DNA from: Numida meleagris
Lineage: Eukaryota > Chordata > Aves > Galliformes > Numididae
NCBI RefSeq assembly: GCF_002078875.1
Contig: NC_034414.1
Location: 18,763,883 to 18,827,882, forward strand
DNA length: 64,000 nucleotides
Direction: 5' to 3'
The position numbers and the translations under genes are program-made. The first letter of the stretch is position 1. Each line of letters starts with the position of its first letter. Positions 11,691 to 24,426 of the stretch are shown here, piece by piece. The notes beneath the pieces were generated by a model. The model did not search any database, was not told where the DNA came from, and was given only the letters and a program-made list of their open reading frames with translations.

Positions 11691-14600
11691 TACAAGTGAA
11701 CTTTGCGGGGTAGAAAAGCAAGCTTCTGTACTGACGGTAGCGATGCAGAGCTCAAACATGTTTTCACCTTGTTCAGTCAGAGGACTTGAGGTCTTTAGGA
11801 ACAGTTCAAACAAAATCCAATAGTGCTATAAAGACCATTGAAATGGATCAAACAGCGCAACTGGGAACTAGGGAGCAAGGCTGGATGTTTCTGTAGCTCA
11901 TAAAAACTCGAAACTGCAGCTGAGATAAAGCTACATGAAAAGCTTTAGTGAAGTCCCTCATATTGTTTATACAAAAACTCAGCTGTGCACATACAGGTTG
12001 CCTTTGAACAGCTGCATGCAGATTGCTAGATATAAGGGCCTAATTTTAAAAGGTGTAGAAGATAACCTCAAGTCCATCTGGGGTAAATGGTAACTGTAAT
12101 CTTTGTAACTCTAAAAATAAAGCCATGGGCTATGCCAGCTCTTTGAACCTGCATGCAGTTTCAAATATTCAGACTGTGGTTTCCATAAGCGTGAACCCTT
12201 GGCTTCGCCAAACTACACCCACAAGTTTTGAGGTTGACTATATTCTCTATAAATGACCCCTATATTAGAAAGAGAGATTAGAAAGGTAGTTATATTGCAC
12301 ACATACCTTCCCTGCACACATACTCCTTCCATTCTGAAGGATTTTATCTTCTTGCATACATGACAGCGACTGAATGGAACTAAGGCTTTACAAGCAGTTT
12401 TGTGTAGTTGTTATTGGGACCCCGTCCTACCTGGACCACGTCTGCCCTTACAACTCACTTGAATTGTAGGCAAATTAGAGATTATTTAGATGAACAGGCT
12501 GGGTAAGGTAGGAATGACTGGGGACATTTAAAAAAAAAAACAAAAAACAAAAAAACAAAACTATGAGACAGTTTCACATTAATTTGCAAGTTGTCTCTAA
12601 AAGTGGCAGTCATTTTCCTTCCCCCAGTCATTCTTTTTGCCCTCTATCTTTGATCGAGCATGGCAAATCTGCAGCCACATTGCAAATCAGTGCCCACACA
12701 GATCCCCAAAATATACTGCCTCCTCTGCTTTCCTCCCAAAAACCCATTAATTGATTGGCTTTTCTTCAAATTAGTGAGGTGAACTGCTTTGCCCTGTGGC
12801 CACACAACCGCTCTGTGTGGCACAGAGAGAAAGGGGGACTGTGACCTCTACATCTGATGGGAAAAAGGGAGCAGGAATATATGACCATGGCAGGATGGGA
12901 GAGGGGAGCCGCCTCCTCTAGAGGCACCCTGCGGTGTGATCCAATGACACCCAGAGTGACTGCATCCACAGCAGAGCAAAAGCTTTTTGCAGTCAATTCA
13001 GCCAGTGTTCTTGTAACACAGTGTGTTCAGTTGCAGCCATGTTGCTAATTACGAATCAATCCTCAATGCCAGCAGTAGCATATCCTTGGCCTAAATTTTC
13101 TGTGATTTTAGGCGCGGGGGCTTATAGCCACTTCTGCCTGTACTCTTACCCTGCTGCATCCTCTATTTTTGGTTTTTCAACTTTGATCCATGCACAGCCA
13201 TACCAATATATTTCAGTTTCAATCCACATTTCCTTCCCATCTCACCTTCTGACCCCAGTTGAGTCTTAGATGTGGAGACACTTTGCTCGTATTGCAGTGA
13301 CCTCCTGTCACGTAGGTGCTGTGCTTGTCAAACAAAGCCCTTGCCAGCTGAACTCCAGTATATCGGGCAAGACCTTTGTTTCCTTGTCTTGAAGTTTTCT
13401 TTTGAAATTGTATGCTGAATTGATCTCTCCTACTCTTTTCACATCCTCTTCGCATCCTGCCTGGTGGTAAAGCCAAGGTCTGCATCAAAAACTTCCTGGA
13501 CAATCTGAGGATAAGGGAATGATTTATCCCGTTGTGTTTCTTCACTGTGCATCACTGTTAGCTAATGGGGAAAACTCTGCCAATGTCCTCTGTAACCTGA
13601 ATAATTAGGAAGTCAAGGCTTTAAGAGCTAGCAGAAGCAATGCATTCAAACTACAAGAGCTTGCTAACTACACTGTAGCCTCCTCTACAAAGCCTAAGCC
13701 ACTTCCTTTTCCACGTTAGAGCTATGAAAGGATGTTTTAAGACATACGGATTGGATTTATGGCAGAGGGAGAACAAAAATAGACTGATTTGTCAAAAGTT
13801 TCAAATAGAGACCTATAATTCTACAGAGGCGAAAACAGAAACTGGCAGTTACATTATTAAACCAGTCAGAGCAAAAAAATGGTGCATATTTCCTCTGCCA
13901 GCCAGTTTCAGTTGGTTCCATTTTCTAAAAAGGAATTTGAAGTAAAGATTTGCAGAATGATTTAGATTGGCCCAAATATGAAACTACACCTTCTCAGTTA
14001 TTCAGTTATTTGTTCACCAGGTGCTGTGGGTAAGAGGAAACAAGGATGATTTATTTACTTCTGGAAAAATTGCTTATACAAGACAGTTGTGGACAAGATT
14101 TATGCTCTCACCTGCTGTGTTATAGCTGAGAAATATCCTCAGCGTACCAAGGAGAAGTAAGGAAGTTACTAAGCCTCTGGCCCTGTGATGTCACCTGGGA
14201 TTTTCACAGGATCATGGCAGAGGATGAATCAGGCCCTCCTTACAGAAGGCTTCCCAAAGGCTCGCCCAGTCTGGCAAGTCTCTTTAGGTTCTGAGCAAGC
14301 CCGGGAAGTGGAAATTACATCTCAGTGCTGTATTTGAGATGGGCTGAGAGCAGACACTGGATAGGCAGCAAAGCAGAAACTTAATCCACAGTTACTACTG
14401 AAGAGCTTTCTGGCCCTCATCTTGCAGTGTGCTGCTGATGGTTTCTCTTCCTATATATTTCCACTAACTGCAGAGTTGGAAAAGCATCATAGTCATTCTT
14501 TACATCAGAAATTCAGGCACAAGAACATCTGCAGTCAAGCTTGGACTACTGGTATTATAATTAGGAACACGACTTTTTTTTAATAGGTATTAAAAATTAT

Positions 14601-17600
14601 TTGATAATAGAAACAATTGCATTGCAATGTCTTCTTGCACCCTCAAGGGTGGTATCAGCTCTCCTCCCACTCAAACCAAGCAATTTGTAGATGAAAGATA
14701 TTATGAAGGTAGAGGCAGTTTCTACTTACACCTGGCACTCACATTTCTGTACTTGTTATATTTGCGGCAACGCTCATTTCAATCACGGCTAACTAAATAA
14801 GTAAAACTATAATTGAAATATATCAATTAATGTCTAAACACTCTTTATGTTTGAAATTATGGCAGAACTGCTGATTTACATCCTGAAGTTCAAGAATGTT
14901 TTTTCCCCACAAAACAACATTGTGGAATAGCACCTAATTACTGTGCAGGAATGAGCCATGTACATCCCCCTTATATTATCTGATGTGGGCTATGCTGTGC
15001 TTTATACATATCTCTGGCTGTATCCTGGCATTCCGGTCACCCTTCTTTAATTACTCAAGATTTTAAATATGGATCTAAGCCCAAGCAAAGTTAGTGAGAG
15101 CCTATTAATTTTAGCGTGGCTTAGATCAAGCCTCAAGAGCACAATGAGTTACGAAGTCACCTTTCTAGGATGGTGTGAAGCAACACCCTGCAGCAGCCCG
15201 ATTGAAAGCACGTTTGTAGTGCTGCGATTAAGGCACAGCTGGCTAACAATTTGCTTCTGATATTTCCACAGCCTTTGAAATAGCAGCTGGAAATAAAGGC
15301 ATATTTATTCTACCTCAGTTAATATATGAAACTTGTTCATGGGCATTTGCTGCCAATGATCTTAAAAGGCTTCACAACTGGGTGAAATTCCAGTTAAACT
15401 GTTCTTTAAACTGAAATTATTCTGCTTGCCCACAGATTTTGAAATTGTTGTCTGTAATCTGATGCTTTTCTAACAGCAACTGAAAATGTTTCCAAAGTGT
15501 AAGCAAGGTCCAGGGAAAAAGTCTGTTCACACTCTTGGATCTTTCTACTTTAAGAGGTGCCGCAGCTCTGCCGAGAACTTTGGCTGTAACGTGACAGCTC
15601 CCGAGATGACTAGGGCTGTGCACAATGCCGCTCGGTTTCCTTGAGTTGAGCAATTGGTCCAACCCTCAAGCAAGGAACTTTTGGTAAGGAGCCCCACATC
15701 AAACCCAATGTTCTCTGATAATTAAGAGGCTGGCATCAACTTCTGCTCTTTTGATATCAAAATACAAGGGAATGCAAACACTTTTACCTTTAAAATTTGA
15801 ATGTTTAAAAACCTTATTTCAATAAATTTTTCAAGTACCCACGTTATCTTCACACTTCATGTTGTTTGCACGTTACGTTCATGAAAAAGGACTATCCATC
15901 GTTTTTACCTTGCTGTAATAATTTTCTCTGTGCTCTCTCAACTTTAATCTAAATCCTTCATGCTGGGACACAACTTCCTGAAGATTAACACGTCAGCTGT
16001 TTGAGGACTTTCAAACACTTACAAGATGTCTGGAGGTTAAGATGGGGCCACTCACAAGTGGCAAAGGGCCAATGAGGCTTGCCTGGAAAGCTCTCCAATT
16101 CTGCTGTCTGGGATTCCTCAAGGAAATTGCCCAGGGTACTAACTCCGTTATTTCAGAAATGCACAACTTAAGATCTCAGGAGCTGGCTGTATTCATGACA
16201 GCTTAGGCAAGGAATCAGAAATATAATTAGGATGGGGCTTACACTACAAACTACGAAGCCAGAAAAGTGCACTTTTTTTTCCCCTGAGATAAACATAATA
16301 GAAACTATGAGACAATACAATGTGCATTGATTTTTCCCTTTGGCCAGAACAGAAGTGAGTTCTATGGGCAAGCATTCTCTTTGTGAATTGTGTGTGGACT
16401 GCATCTAACAGTGGGGATCTTTACTAAACGCTGCCACAATACAAGTGGGAACAGGGGAGACATTTCTATTTGTCAAAACCAATTAGAAATGAAAGCCATT
16501 GGAACATCTGGGTTCCTCTTTAAGCCCTACAGATTATTTCTAAATGCCCCTAATGCAAGAAGTCACATACGTGCCACAGAAACATCTTAGGAAATTAAAC
16601 ATAAGGAAAAAAATACGGCCTCAGTTTTCAGCATCAACATATTTCTGCAACATTTGGCTTGTGATAAATTCTGCAAAAAATGTTCTCAGAGGTGAGAAAG
16701 AGAGCTGCTCCCAATGAGCTGAGCTGTGATTCGGAATTTTGAAGGCTGACAGTAATGACCTGACTACACTGAAGTGAACAGCCAAATCCCACTCATTTCA
16801 ATGCACCCGGTAAAAATCTCACCCAATTGCAACTGCAGTTCCCACATTGGAATTTGGCTGTGACATCAGGATGGCTGTCACCTTGCACAAAGTCCTATCA
16901 TTCTTCATGGAAAGGAGCATTCAAGGCTTTCTTCAGTTTTTTGTTTCCCATTCTACCAAGCAACACAATGCCACTCAATTCCCTCTTGCCAATCAACTCA
17001 GTACAGACCTAGAGCGTACAGTACCACCTAGAATTAATGCCAATTCCTGATACTCTGTGTTTTCTCCTTGCCAAACTACTATCACACACTGCTACAGAAT
17101 CGACCCTCTTTTATTTTATGAAATAAGACAGGCTTAGACTGACAGAATCTAAACAAACAAAAAACTTGAGATAACAGGCAATCAAAGCGTTCCCGATACA
17201 GCATTCTGAAATCTAAACACATCAGGCTATACAATCAAGTACAGTCATGCTACAGATTGTGAGAAAGACTTGTGATCAGGAAACAATACATATAATTGCT
17301 AACATATAGAAAAATAATATGCTGCTATAAAGCAGGCAGGAAAACCCTTTCAGTTCGTCCCTGTCAGCAGTACGAAGAAATCAAACACAGTTGCTTGTAT
17401 CTGCATACACATTAAACAGCAATACTGAATTGAAAACAGGAGAAAAAGCAAAAGAAGAGAAAGCTTCAAAACACAGAGAGAAGATTTTTAAACATTCTGC
17501 ATCTGCTGAGCTGAATCTCCCCGCTGAAGAGCTGCTGTCCTAATTGCATAGTTCTGGACGGAGCCGAGTGATTCACACAGCCTTTGTACAAGCTCCCTGG

Positions 17601-18684
17601 TCTTGGTCTAACTGAATGTAAGAACAATGTCCCCCTCAAATCAACTTTTCCACGTCCTTATTTACAAACACAACGAGACATAATTGTCAGTTTACCTTGA
17701 AGGAAATCTCAAGAGTTGTGATGCCATCTGTGAGGACTAGGACTTCAGGGGCACTGTGGTATACCAAGTCATGGGATGAGAGTGACCCAGTTGTCCCATA
17801 TGCCTAGATACACAGCGTCAGCCCAGCTGGCAACAAGCAGTACAAGGTGAAAACAAAAGCTTAGGTATCGGGCTGGAGCACATGCAGAATCTTGTACAAC
17901 ACCCTCACAAAACCGTGGGGCCTGAAACACAAGCATGCCCACTGTTTGCCTGGACTTCAGGACTGTTATCAGAGAGGCACTGTCTCAAAGCATGTGCTCT
18001 GGTCCTCGCTGTTCCTCGGTGTCAGCAGGCACTACTTGACTGAAGTACCATAACACCCCAAAACAGAGTTTTAAAGCACCCTCACAAGCCACTACCCCTT
18101 TGCTGGAGTCTAGGTCACTGCAGTACGTCATGTTCCAAAAGCAGGTCAGAGCCGCGGAGTTCCCAGTACTACAAGAGCTAGGAAATCACCACTCTGTACA
18201 CACACACCAGAGGAAGAGCAGAAGACTATTATTACAGTTACTACAAATCTTTAAATGTTTCCTAAGTAACTGTGTATTCATATCCACACCTTCAAACATG
18301 ATGCATACACGCCTCATTTTTGCTAGGAAAATGATGGAATAGGGCCAAACGTTGGAGTGAAGAAGGTAGGAAGTATCTGTAAGAACAACTACTTTTGAAT
18401 TCATCTGTGACAGACTGGACTGAAAATGAATATAAATGTAGGAGAAAGGCCTGGGTTTAGTACTGAATCAGTATTTATTGAGTCATTAATCCCACTTCCA
18501 TATCCCTGTGGTCTTCTGGACAACCACTAGCCTGGCTTGGACTCAAGTGCTTAATTGAACATGAGCTCAAGGGAATATGTCCTGAGTTTATATTTTAATG
18601 ACTGCCAAAAAAACATTACAATTTTTATCGTTAGCAGCAGCAGCATACTTTGCAAGATAAGAGGTATCAGTGGTTTTATGAGTG

Positions 18685-18740
18685 GTGATTATCCTCATTT
18701 CCATTTCTTCAACGGGAAAACAGAGACAAAAGGAGGAGAA
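18685..18740 (-). repeat. Possible MIR-like SINE fragment (antisense)
   Basis: GTGATTATCCTCATTTCCAT, then GGGAAAACAGAGACAAAAGG, resembles the antisense MIR core (ATTATCCTCATTTTACAGATGGGGAAACAGAGG). It lies about 220 bp before another such match, on the opposite strand. Confidence 0.35.
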
Positions 18741-18965
18741 GCAACTTTCAAACCTCATGCATCAGAACTAGGTCTTTGCAAAAAGTCCAAATCACCCAGT
18801 TCAGAAACTCTTTAGCATTAGTCCTTTCCTGCATGAAACTGGCCAACACTGAGCCAAAGAAGAAATACAAAACCAGAATTCTGTGCCAAAAAATGAGCAC
18901 AGTCCAACAGGCAGAGAAGACTTATCATTAACTGGCTGTCTAAACTCCAACCAACCAATCTACTC

Positions 18966-19032
18966 AGTGTCCCAGTGTTCACTTTTCTATAAAATGGGGA
19001 TATCGTTTTATTCCTGTTAAGGGCACTCTGAC
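18966..19032 (+). repeat. Possible MIR-like SINE fragment
   Basis: TTCACTTTTCTATAAAATGG followed by GGATATCGTTTTATTCC resembles the MIR core segment. The match is short. Confidence 0.32.
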
Positions 19033-19699
19033 AGCATTTATTGTTTCAGTTCTCTCTGATTTTACTCCTTTATGCTACTTAACAGCAGCGTCCCCATTTC
19101 CTGTACGTGTCAATAGGACTTTTTTTTTGTCCCTTAGCAACAGTGCAGTGCGTCTTTCATTTACGTAGCCCTTTTTACCTTCAACAATCCCACAGTGCTC
19201 TGAAACACAACAGCTACTGAGATGAAAGAACACAGTATTATGGCAATGTGCAATTCCACATCAATGGGGCTTATGATACAAGAAGAGAAGCTTTATCCAG
19301 ATGGTGATGTTAAGAAAGGCAAAATGAATTCTAACCTAATAGAGATTCTGGTGTGGATACAACGGTGAGACAGTTATTCTGACAAACATGGCAAAAAATG
19401 GTGTACGAATATATGAAAGGTAAAAACAACAAAAATATATAAATATTTATATACACAATGGCATCTCCTCAAACACTGAATTCTTTAGTATCATTACTAT
19501 GGGGATCAGCAAGAAGAGTTTACTATCACTTTCTCAGTTGCCTTGGAATTCCTTAGATGTCTCCAATTTAGTTCCTTCTGCCATAAAAACAGCTTCACTT
19601 GGATTAACCGGGAGGAGTGTAGCTTATGCCTAATAAAACTGCAGGCACTAGCTAGTGCCCCAATATCCTCTTACAATACTCCCTTCTAAACCACTCCTT

Positions 19700-19910
19700 A
19701 TTGTTCACTGTCCTTCCTGAAATATGGTCTTTGAATCATGCCCAGTCTCCAGATGTGGTCTGACTAAGCTCTTTGTATGTGCCATAATGACCCCTCTTTA
19801 TTTGCCTTCAATTCTTCTATTTATACATCCCATGATCTGTACGCTTGCCAAATACAAGGAAGATAGTAAACTTATATCCTCCGTCACTCCCAGTTCCTTT
19901 TCTCAGGGAA
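19700..19910 (-). repeat. Ancient CR1/L3-like LINE fragment
   Basis: The plus strand contains TCCAGATGTGGTCTGAC followed by a stretch like TAATGACCCCTCTTTATTT and then ATACATCCCATGATCTG, in the same order as in the antisense of old CR1/L3 LINE sequences. A later block (CACTCCCAGTTCCTTTTCTC) also fits. Many substitutions separate it from the young CR1 copies nearby. The borders are approximate. Confidence 0.5.
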
Positions 19911-21449
19911 TATCTAGACAGAGAATCTGACCAGGACAGTCCTGCAGAATAACCCTTCCAGTCTACTACCGGTGCCAAGCACTCCCTCTGGAGCAGGAGG
20001 ATGTTCTCTCCAGAGCAGAGTGCAAGGCAGACGTCACTGCCCTAGGAGCAGAACGTAGCACTGGGCTAAGTGAGCAGAACACACTGCATGGACCCAGGAA
20101 GGCCTCCCCAGGCAGGGTGGTGACAAGGAGGTCCTGTGCTCCACCAGCCCGCACAGCACTGCACAGCTATTCCAGGGTCATCTTTCGGAAGTATGACTCT
20201 ACATGGCCCCTTCCCATAAACTTCTTTGTACAGGTAAGCCAATGGACTGATCAAGTCTACCTCCATTAGACCCTCCTGGCTGTAGTAAACATGTAATTAA
20301 AATAAAATTCTAGGTACTGTGCTTACTTTAATAAACATCCAGACTGCAATTATAGGAGTTAATGACTTAACATATCAGAGCCACTTACTCCACATGCATT
20401 TTACAGAAGCCACGAGGAAACAAGATCCCAACAGTAAGCAAACTACTGCTCTAAAGGACAGGACTTCTTACGCCAGTCAAGGGTTGTCTCCATCAGCTGT
20501 CAGCAACAGAGGTCCTCTGATGCACATCGGAGCAGTTTTGATTTTTGCCAGGCTGAAACAGGCTTCTGTCACTTAATACTATATTGACATTTTACATTTA
20601 CATTGTGGAACACAGCCCAGTCCTAGGACCATAAAGCCTGGTCTCCAGATAGCGTGGGTCTGGAGTTCTGCTAAGATGCTCACATACACACAGTGCTTGC
20701 AGCTGATACTGATTCAGGGTTTGACTCACTGAGCAGACAACACAAAACTTAGCACAGGTATCCTGGTTAGTTTGCAACAAAGTAGACAGCAAAGTGCAAT
20801 TTCATATCTCATCTCCAATGCTGTCATCAGCACAGGTACAATAAATCACCAGTCACGCCAGCATTACCTTGCATGAGTCATTTTGTCATTTTTACTCCAA
20901 TTTTTTTAACCATTTTTGCCCAACATTAGCTTTGGTCAGCCTAAGTTTTTAGGACAAGTATAAACCAAGACCTCCACCCCACGGATAACAATTTTTGTGT
21001 CTGACATCTGCCATTAGGCAGGGCTTATTTTCTGAGAGTGTGTTGGTAGTGTTATCAGAAATTTAGTACTAAAGACCAACAGCAGAAGTGTAGTTGAGGA
21101 ATTCCACTTACTCACCAGCTGCTGAATTTTGATCTCTATCTTTGCAATACCTTAGAGTGTTTCAAATGTTGTCTGTAGTACTAAAGAACCAGCTCCTACC
21201 ATCTACATCCATGCCTGGCTTTCTTCAATGCTGTATCCCGGTTGCTCCAGTACCTGTTTTACTCTCTACTTTATTGCCTATATCCTTCTTTCTTGCCCAC
21301 ACATCATCTATTCATCATCGCCATGTTTGCAGTTTTCTACAGCTCAGCACCAATTACAAACAAGGGTAGATACAAAACCTATTTTTGAAAGTACCCTTTG
21401 GGGTAGCAACAACATAAGAATTTGGCAAGATTTTTAAAGCCTCCGGGAC

Positions 21450-21474
21450 AAAAAAAAAGGGGGGGGGGGGGGGG
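21450..21474 (+). repeat. A9-G16 homopolymer tract
   Basis: Nine A residues are followed directly by sixteen G residues, then AAAAA. It is one of a pair with the tract at 21549-21578. Such G runs can form G-quadruplexes, and homopolymers this long are prone to sequencing error. Confidence 0.9.
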
Positions 21475-21548
21475 AAAAATCGATGCAATAACTCATTCAT
21501 AAGAAAAGGAGAAGAAAAACAACGGCAACAAAAAAGTGCCTTCCTAAG

Positions 21549-21578
21549 AAAAAAAAAAAAAAAAGGGGGGGGGGGGGG
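21549..21578 (+). repeat. A16-G14 homopolymer tract
   Basis: Sixteen A residues are followed by fourteen G residues, then AGG. It has the same A-then-G design as the tract 106 bp upstream. The true run lengths may differ from the assembly. Confidence 0.9.
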
Positions 21579-24403
21579 AGGAAATATTTCCACTACAAGG
21601 CTCTGTCCTGTATCTCACATTGTAAAAATGCCAAACGCATTTCAAAGTCTCTTGGTTGCAGCCATTTATAGTTTGTATAAAAAGCATAACTTGTACACTT
21701 CCATTAGAGCCCTAAATATAACTGCCCCAAGCAAGTATTCACTTTTCAAACAGTACCTCTTTGAATTTTGTTTTCAAAAGAATGTTGTTGCCATTATATT
21801 ATTTATAGAAATTTACATTAAGATCTTGGTTAGGAAACCACTCAGATTAATGGATCCCCAGCATTGTTTTAAAACTCTAAATAGCTCTGAAGAAAAGCAG
21901 GTTGCCTGTGTTTTTATTATAGAACAGCATCTTTTTTGCATAAGCATAAATAGCAGCACTGTTTACAGTCCTCAGACGGGTGGGAGTGGTTCTCTAAAGA
22001 ATCTCAAAACATTGCCATATGTTCCTTCTTCTTTTCAAATATGGCATCTGTGTAGAGGATGAAAATTAGAATCTCAGTGTTCAGATGTTTTTAAACAAGG
22101 AGAATAAATTTTGATATCTTTGTTACACACATGCACTGTATCTGTAACAAATTCAGCCATGTAAAAATTCATTTTGCCGGTGTGCTATCTTCCTACAGCT
22201 TCTTGCACACGATAATTCCAATTATGCCATTTTACACCACGCAGCATCCAAAGAAGTCAAACTCAGTAACAGAGAGAAGAATCAGGCTACTGCCAGCAAT
22301 TATTTTCTTGACGCTTGGAACAAAATGATTTGTAGAGGTGACCAACCTCCTTCAGATTAGATGATAACAAACAGGAAAAACTGCCTTATTGCAGAAGTAA
22401 AAGGGAAAGTATTTTTTAAGAAGACGACAGGTTCTCATTACTTAACAAAACTGCATTCACAGAGGGACACTGACAGTATCCCCAGAAGCAATAACACCGA
22501 ACAGCTCTCAGAATGCGTGCACGTGTGCCAGAACAGCTTTGGCAAGAGTGCAGTCAGCACTCCCAATACAGAAGTGGTTGTTCTCACAGACAGTAAGAAA
22601 AAAGAATTCAGCAATTTCTACAAGAGAGAGAACCAAAATCATTTTCTTTAAGCGCTGTGGAATCCCTGCTACTAGCTGCAAAATAAAGTGGCATTCCTTG
22701 CACTTTTTCCACAAGAGCAGCTCAGTCCCATGCCCATCGATGCTGGCAGATTCTAAGGGATCCATAAGGTAGGAGGCAACATCACGAGCGCCTACAATCT
22801 TATCTGAGACTGTGAGGCCCTTTCTTCTACGCACCTTGCAAAACCAGGAAAACCCAATTAATCTTTCAAGTATTCTTGAATTATACTGTAAGATAAAGTA
22901 GCTTGCTCACAGTCAACCAGCAGAATCACATGAACCTGCTTAATAGGGACGGCTTGAGAGAGGAGACAAACTGGCTGCAACCAAAGCAGCAGGCAGATAT
23001 GCTTTATTCTGCAGAGCTCTCTCCTTTTTCAGTTGGCAGAGGTGCTCCAACAATGAACAGGGATGCTCCTAAATTCCTGTGCAGACATTCTATGACCGTG
23101 TCTGGCATACAGATTACAGAGAATCTTCCTACAATTCTTAGGAAAGTAATAGAAAACTAGATCTCAGAAGAAGATACTTAGATAATTTAACTGACAAAAA
23201 AATAGCATTTTTTAAAAAATAAATGACCATAACATTGTCTAAAAAGCTTCTATACTCATCAGACTATGAGATAAAATTGATATTTTTTATTTTGTTGCTT
23301 CTCTGCTGAAGCTAGGCTATGCTGCTCCACAATGCCATTCTCTCTAAGACAGCAGTATGCAACATCTCTACTGCTGCGTAGCAGAGATGCACAGCACAAA
23401 AATACTTGAAAAGCAAAGGTCCATACCACATAAGTAATCCTATACTACATAAGCAAGCACTTCTTGGATCCAGCTGTTTATATGCAAGCACTATATTCTA
23501 CTAACATTAATAGCTTTGACTATTGCCAAGAAAAATGTCTTAGAATGCTTTTAAATTTGTCATGGAAGAAAGCAAAAGCTAGAACTGTGGGAGATGCACA
23601 TGTGGGGAGGCTCAGTTACCTAAGAATATGTTTTCCTCAAATGGCACTCTGCTCTTTTCATCAAATTAGTAAAGCAACAATTTGAATAAGAGACAGTTCT
23701 GTTAAAACAGGAGAAGCTAGAAAAAGCTAGAACTATATTCCACTGTCATTCCATTTAGGGAATTCAAAAACGCAGACATGGAATGAGTAAAGGACAGAAC
23801 AGAATAAAGAACACATCACTTGGCCCTGAAACCTTGGTGCTATACGGCACACGCAGAGTTGACATTTTCTTTTAGACTCATCTCTTCCAAAGAAATAAAA
23901 CAATGGGTAAAGAAATGGAATGCAAAGGAGACTCAAAGAGGCTGAGAATACATGCAAGGAAGAAGAGTAGTGGGAAAAGAACCGAGAAAAACCAAAGAAA
24001 CCATTCCTTGATGAATCAGTGAAAGAATGGGAAAGCACTGGAAAACAGTCCAGTAAGGAAGAGCCGCTGCTTTCTTAACATACATCTGGAAAATATTTTA
24101 TTTTCTTTTAAGTTTTTCAGGATCGTGCACAACTTACAATGCTCTCTAACCTTTAACTGTTGGTATCATTTGACTCCCTTCCCCTCACGTCACTCCCTGA
24201 AAAGCGACATAATAAATAAAGGGTGATATAGCAGAGTTTGGACTTGCTGCCTCTTAATATTGATGGAATCTGGTCACCACTGAAGCTGTCTAGCCAAATT
24301 TATTCAGTTTCCAGATGCACCTCTTGTGGGCTAATTTCCAGATCAGCTTAAGATGACACAAAGGTAAAGAAATCAATTTTTTGTTATTCTGCTTTGAACC
24401 CTG

Positions 24404-24426
24404 AATATATATATGCATATATATTT
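24404..24426. repeat. AT-rich dinucleotide palindrome
   Basis: An alternating AT run centred on TGCA, with an 18-bp perfect palindrome inside it. Confidence 0.8.

Larger units (their letters stand above)
11662..19699 (-). other. ABTB2 intron 1, 3' part
   Basis: This is non-coding intron sequence. It contains an A-rich simple stretch near 12530-12560, MIR-like remnants near 18.7 and 19.0 kb, an 18-bp AT palindrome at 19436-19453, and a block at about 14930-15290 that looks like possible conserved non-coding DNA. No exon-like frame with splice borders and a recognised product was seen. Confidence 0.7.

Noticed and set aside
19966..20266. Overlapping minus-strand frames in a locally GC-rich stretch, as a possible exon
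   Set aside because: No splice borders consistent with ABTB2 phase, no recognised peptide, and the stretch adjoins the ancient LINE fragment.
21354..21593. Proline/phenylalanine-rich minus-strand frame
   Set aside because: It is only the translation of the two A/G homopolymer tracts.
21628..22062. 144-codon open frame on the plus strand
   Set aside because: AT-rich frame with hydrophobic low-complexity residues and no recognised family. It lies just after the A/G tracts and looks like chance.
22508..22834. 108-codon minus-strand frame, in the same strand as ABTB2
   Set aside because: No similarity to ABTB2 or any domain I know, and overlapping frames on the other strand are equally long.
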